Source of the DNA: Anisakis pegreffii
Lineage: Eukaryota; Nematoda; Chromadorea; Rhabditida; Anisakidae
Reading direction: 5' to 3'
Assembly (NCBI GenBank): GCA_035041965.1
Contig: JAPYMA010001661.1
Location: 62,001 to 126,000, forward strand
DNA length: 64,000 nucleotides
A model generated the notes under the pieces. The model searched no databases and was not told the DNA's origin. It worked only from the letters and a program-made list of their open reading frames with translations. Positions 59,028 through 64,000 of the stretch are shown here, piece after piece (the stretch's first letter is position 1; each line of letters opens with the position of its first letter). A program made the position numbers and the translations under genes.

Positions 59028-60496
59028 ATGGGTCCGAGTTTGGTGGGCCGGGTGACAGTGGTCACAAATTGTTGTACGGCAATGGGTAAAGCAATCAGCC
59101 GAAGATTGGGTAAGGCCGGATCACGGCTGGTCATTGCAGATTCGCATGCCGAGAAATTAGATGCGTTCGAAAAAGAGTTACGAAATGACGGCTGTGAAAT
59201 CGTTGCTGTGCAGGGGATTACTGATTTAAGGAGTAATCAGCAGCGTTGTAAGCTTATCAATGAGGTAGGTTTTGCATAATATTATGTGATCTGCAATATA
59301 GTGCAAGATTCGCTCTGAAAAATAATTTACGTTATTCATTTATTGATCGATTATTTGTTCAGTCATCAAAAAGGTTCGGTGGAATTGATTACTTGATCGC
59401 GAATATGGGTGAGAATAAGATTCGTGGAAATGTGATGGATGTGAGTGCAGATCAATTTGACGAAGTAATATCGACTTAGGTTTATTTGCATTCAATGGTT
59501 GCTTCGTTTGCTGTTTAACAAAGGAGACGTTAGCGTGAAGTACAGATACTGATTGTCTGAATCATAATCAAATTCAATATTCTTTGTTTTCGGCTAAATT
59601 CAACACTTTCTAACGAATGAACTGTGTGTTGTTGTATGAGTTTTGATAGAGTAGATTCAAATAGAATTATAGATGATGACAAAGTACGTAACGGTGCCAT
59701 TTCGTCTTGTCCAACAAACAATGCCATTGCTGGAAAAATCTGGGTATGAATATGATGATCAGTTCAGTGAATCTTTTTATTACGATCATTCAGATAATAT
59801 TGTTTTGAAAGACGTATGATTGAAGGCGTGGATGTGTGATACTGCTTTCATCGATAAGTTCTTTCACACCGTTTATTGATTGTGGTTTATATTCGATCGC
59901 ACAAAACGCGGTCGTATCGATGTGCAAGGCATTATCAGTCAGTGCTGCATGTCGTCGTGTTCGTGTCAATTGTGTTGCAACGGGTTTTGTTCAGCACGAT
60001 GGCTCGGCTGCTATCTGGGATAAGTCCTCTCACGATGTATCCTTTCATTTATTACTATGATCTGATTATTACTATTATCATTTTAAAATTTCTTTAGATT
60101 TTATACGCTTTCTTCAAATCTTATTTCATCCATCCTTTCATTTCAACGATAACAAACAACAAGTCTTATGAAATATTCGTTGTTAGCCACCAAACGTGTT
60201 GCACCAAACAACAAATCAGTCTTCTTTGATATAATCGATTCTTTACGTTACTGATAAATTCCTCATTTTATCATTCATTGATTTACCAAGTTTCATCAGT
60301 GGTATGCTTGGTATTGAAATGTTCAAAATTGAATTTCATTTAGGATCTTCAAAATTTGAGTACTATGATCCCAATTGGACGATTAGGAAGACCGCAGGAC
60401 TGTACGGGTGTTATACATTTTTTGTTATCCGATGATGCGAAGTACATAACTGGTGAAAATACGATTGTTAATGGAGGAGTGTGTGTTCGATTTTGA
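59028..60496 (+). CDS. DHRS4-like short-chain dehydrogenase/reductase, probably catalytically impaired (5 exons, 257 aa)
   Basis: Exons 59028-59264, 59363-59464, 59673-59743, 59826-60036 and 60344-60496 join in phase to give 257 residues, the usual size of classical SDR enzymes. Overall it resembles DHRS4-type carbonyl reductases: LVIADSHAEKLD, FGGIDYLIAN, MPLLEKSG, CVILLSSISSF, RRVRVNCVATGFVQ, IGRLGRPQDCTGVIHFL and AKYITGENTIVNGG. Key positions are altered. The cofactor motif TGxxxGIG reads TNCCTAMG (residues 13-20), and the active-site YxxxK reads Y159-SIA-Q163. The tetrad asparagine position before VTVP appears to be tyrosine. The catalytic serine (S146, 13 residues before Y159) is kept. 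Binding of NAD(P)H and catalysis are therefore doubtful. The intact reading frame and splice sites argue against a simple pseudogene. Transcript data would settle exon 2-3 joining, where I chose the GAA|GTAATA donor. Confidence 0.85.
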
Positions 60497-63400
60497 ATCG
60501 AATTTTGGATTTATTACATTTAGAACGGATTGAGATACGATGGTTTATTATTAGTGATTATTTTATCTCAAGTCATAATGTTTGTATAATACAGTTCAGT
60601 ATGTTGTGTTCGATTTTTCATTCTATGTACTTGTATATCTTTATTTTTTGAAATTTTCTTTGATTATTAAGACAACTTTACACAATTCGTTTCAGTCGAT
60701 TGTTACATTCGATGATCATGTTTTACTTGATAAATCATTTATTGTGTTATTGTATTGTGCTTCATTCTATGATTCAATTTCGTTTGAATATGGTAAAATA
60801 TGCACGAATATTATTACCTCATTGCTCATCCGTTTCAACATTGTTTGAATTCATATATGGAATGATCCGTTTTATGTTTCGAACTCGTTCCTACAGTCGA
60901 ACGATAACTCAAACGACGTTTTTCTTAATGTTGTATCATTCTGTGTTTCATTCATATGTGTGGTTATCGTAACGTCGATGTTTTGATTATTTGACTGTTG
61001 CGATTATTCACTCCCGGAATACTGTTTGATCTTGTTGCAAAGGTTTGTAATTATTATTTGAAGAATGTTGATTTAGGAACATTCTTATGACTTTGCATAT
61101 TAACACTGATGAATCGGTAACTGATATGAAATTGATGTACACTTTTGGATGAATCGCAACCTGATGATGTTCAACCTGCTAGCTGAACGTTCAGTGTATA
61201 ATTGTTTTTAGAAAGGTCATGGAATGAAACAATCAACCGAATATGAATTGTGTTCGCTGCCAAAAATAAACATTGAAATCGCATGAATAACGCATTTGAA
61301 TTGCAATGAAATATTGATGGCTGTAGATGAATGTGACAGATATAAATGATTTTTGTTAATCATTAGTAATTTCAATAAGGCTTCTTTTGCCTAAAGTCAG
61401 TTGATGATTCTATCTGTGAACTGAGAAGATAAGTGTTATTTTGATGAGATATTTAATTCATATTGATAGTGGAGTGTTCGAGGTGTTGTCATAGAACTTT
61501 CATTTCATATCATCAAACTACCACTCGTTCGTAAACTTTAATCACGTGTTCTTCATTGCAGTGTATCATGATATTAGTGACTGTTGAAAGTTAATCGTTA
61601 ATACAGCTGCTGATTCGATGCGTTCTGAGTGCGTCAGCATCAGTCCTCGCACATTGCCAATGTAAAGTAACCGAAACAATCGATCACATTGCTAATTGCT
61701 TATGGCCATTTATTGATCTTTTTATCAGTTATCAGCAACGACTCTTCGTTATCATTATTATCATTGTTTGGGTTAGGATCGAGAAATGCAACTCAAAAAG
61801 GATAATATCGCTCCATTGAGCGACTGGTCAGATAGTTCGGAGAAATTGGAAACGCTTCCCCCCTAGAATTGGCCAGAAAGCACCGGAGAATCCGCTTTCA
61901 TTCTTGTGTATCTCAGCTAGCCCGTACCTAAGCCCAACCGTAAGCTCAAGCTTGATCTTACTCCGAATAGATGGGGTTGATCTCTGCCGGTTGAGTTTAC
62001 TGAACTGACTGAATTTCGCCTTTCCCTATATCACTATTCGTTGGACTTATTTAATATCTCTTGTCGTACATGATTTCTTTGCGCTTGTTATATTCTTATA
62101 AACACATCACCACAGCTTCATAACTGAATTAATTAAATTATTAAATATCAATGGTAAAAAATACGTTGTCCATTTTTCTCACTTTTCTTGCACTTACTAC
62201 AACTAAGGAAATTGAAGAGCAGTGAGTTATAAGGGTTATTGTGGTACTCAGGATTACTTTGTTCGAATCATTTTCTCGTTCTTGATTGCAGATTGTTTGG
62301 GTGTGAGCTTCAAACATCATTTTCTTACCTAACATAAATTCTCCTTTATGTATCCTATTGGTGTCATTTGTGGGCCTGGTAGAGAATTACTTATTTTTTG
62401 ACGAATGTTTATTGAGCAGATACTAACTTGGAATCACAGGACGATATATCATATCGACTTTTCTGCACTGACTGTTTATCTTAGTTTGAAGAGATATTAA
62501 CTCTGTTTACGTGTATTTCATTCAACAAATAATCGCTCCCCATCTAACACAAATCGTTTGTCATTACATTTCTGCTGGCAATGGTCGATTGGTGCACTGA
62601 ATCGAAGATACGTCACCGATATCATTTTGAATCTTCATTATGATGAGTGGAATACGAGAAATGCTTCACTTTGTTCCTATACGATTATTCATTAATACTT
62701 TACTTCGTTTATTGAAAAATAGTCTTCTGTTATAGAATATACCTGTATTTCAATGATGATCTAGCTGTATTCAGCTTTTTCATACTGAGGAAATGTACAA
62801 GTGGTCGTCGCGGTGTTTTTCTCTTACAACTAAAGTAAGAACGAGGGAGTTGGCGAGGCTATTCCTTATTGCCAAGAGCTGAGACGAGAGCTCTCACCAT
62901 TTTTTCTACGCAATCTTGTTATCACCTTATTATAGTGAAGCTCTTGTCGTAGTTCGTAGAAAGTGAAATTATGACTGCATAACCTATTCGTCTTATCTAG
63001 GACAACATTTATTCATGCTTTCCTCTCTGGAACTCTACCTTCACTCCTTTCTTTCCTTGTAGGTTTCATGCACGTAATAATGCCATATCACAGCCACATG
63101 AAGATCCCATGCTTTTCAGGCGTGAATGGTATGTATTATTCGATAGGATACTAACCTCTGAACGGTACTAGTTGTTCATCAACAGCAAAATAATTGGAAA
63201 CTGGAGGAAGGCAATTGCGCAACATGTTTCTTTTAGTGGCTAGCTCATTTCATCCTCTTTTAGTCGCTCTGTAAGCATTTCAATAATTCGCGAAATGAGT
63301 TGAAAAGTGACACAATATAATAGCACCAAAAATTTCCCCATTAATTTCCGCATTTAATAAAGACTTTATGGACTCTACTCTAGACCTAAAAACTGTAGCG

Positions 63401-64000
63401 ATCATGTCAGGCGTGAAATACTTCATAATGCGGTGAGCAGAGAGTTCATGTTGTCAAAACAAAACACTTCCTGCGTGATAAAACATGTACGGCGTATTTA
63501 CAGAGCAAATCCTTCAAAATATGTTTCTGAATGTATTCTCCATCAAAAATGAATCGAAACAAGAAAAAATATTGGACCGATTAAATTTCAATATGGATAT
63601 TGTTTTACTGATGAATGTTTACTGCTCTCATAAGCCTAAACAACACATAAGAATTTATCAACAAAAGTGAACGAAGGAATTCTGGGGCAGTTGAGCGGGG
63701 AACTATCGAAAATGGGAGGAGGGGAGGAGAGTTAAGTTGGCGGAGTATTCCACAAAAGGAGTTACTTCCTGAGATTTCGCGTGGGAATGCAGGAAGGTCG
63801 TCCATTCCATGCTTGATCCAAATTATCCTTTATCGACCATCAACATGGAACATTACCTGAGCGCACAGCATAACTTTGAAATGTATCAACATATAGCAAT
63901 CATTCGTATAATGTTCTGTTCAATTTAAGTTAATCTCTGATCATCTGATGCATTTTCAATACTCAGCTAACGATGACCCAGCGAGAGTTGACGAATTTTT
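60497..64000. other. Intergenic region at the right edge, no gene recognised
   Basis: AT-rich sequence with only short open frames lacking family resemblance. An AATAAA near 61265 could end the SDR transcript. The stretch 61780-62030 is somewhat GC-richer, and 63660-63790 has a G-rich part (GGGAGGAGGGGAGGAG), but nothing diagnostic was seen in either. Confidence 0.55.

Noticed and set aside
60582..60972. Two overlapping plus-strand frames of about 90 codons after the SDR stop
   Set aside because: Aromatic- and Ser-rich, AT-driven frames with no family resemblance or splice support; likely 3' UTR or intergenic sequence.

Overview
This is eukaryotic nuclear DNA, AT-rich and intron-rich, and it most likely comes from a nematode. 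The evidence is that every recognisable gene is split into many short exons with GT..AG introns. Four genes have a pyrimidine-rich ...CAG acceptor 8 to 30 bases before the start codon with no coding exon upstream, which is the pattern expected of spliced-leader trans-splicing. The species cannot be read from the window. No prokaryotic features, rRNA, tRNA or CRISPR were recognised.

Layout. (1) About 0.1-29.4 kb, minus strand: a giant LDL-receptor-related protein gene of LRP1 type. I could place 52 exons: signal peptide, 3 LDLa modules, 2 EGF modules, propeller 1, EGF, propeller 2, EGF, 8 LDLa modules, 2 EGF modules, propellers 3 to 6 with EGF modules between them. It runs off the left edge before any third ligand cluster, membrane segment or cytoplasmic tail. 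Its 6.3-kb intron 9 (19461-25805) holds two related hAT-type DNA transposons and other repeats. (2) 29.4-38 kb: mostly intergenic, with an unrecognised minus-strand open region near 29.8-30.2 kb and GC-rich repeats at 35-37 kb. (3) 37952-39528, minus: a complete three-exon ceramide-1-phosphate transfer protein (GLTP family, 212 aa). (4) 39.5-45.1 kb: repeats, including a large inverted duplication carrying a coding-like exon, a hAT-type MITE and a TA microsatellite. (5) 45131-48706, minus: TFIID subunit TAF4 (ten exons, about 603 aa). (6) 51109-55533, plus: a UBAP2/Lingerer homologue (eleven exons, about 938 aa), head to head with TAF4. (7) 59028-60496, plus: a DHRS4-like short-chain dehydrogenase (five exons, 257 aa) that has lost key cofactor and catalytic residues. 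(8) 60.5-64 kb: no gene recognised.

The genes do not form a pathway; this is an ordinary mixed neighbourhood of a cell-surface endocytic receptor, a lipid transfer protein, a general transcription factor, an RNA-associated scaffold and a probable pseudoenzyme. The most interesting observations are the hAT family with hexanucleotide subterminal arrays, the inverted duplicated exon pair, the duplicated intron sequence in the UBAP2 homologue, and the SDR with a YxxxQ motif. All exon boundaries were read by eye from splice signals, reading-frame phase and family resemblance; no alignment or transcript data were available.
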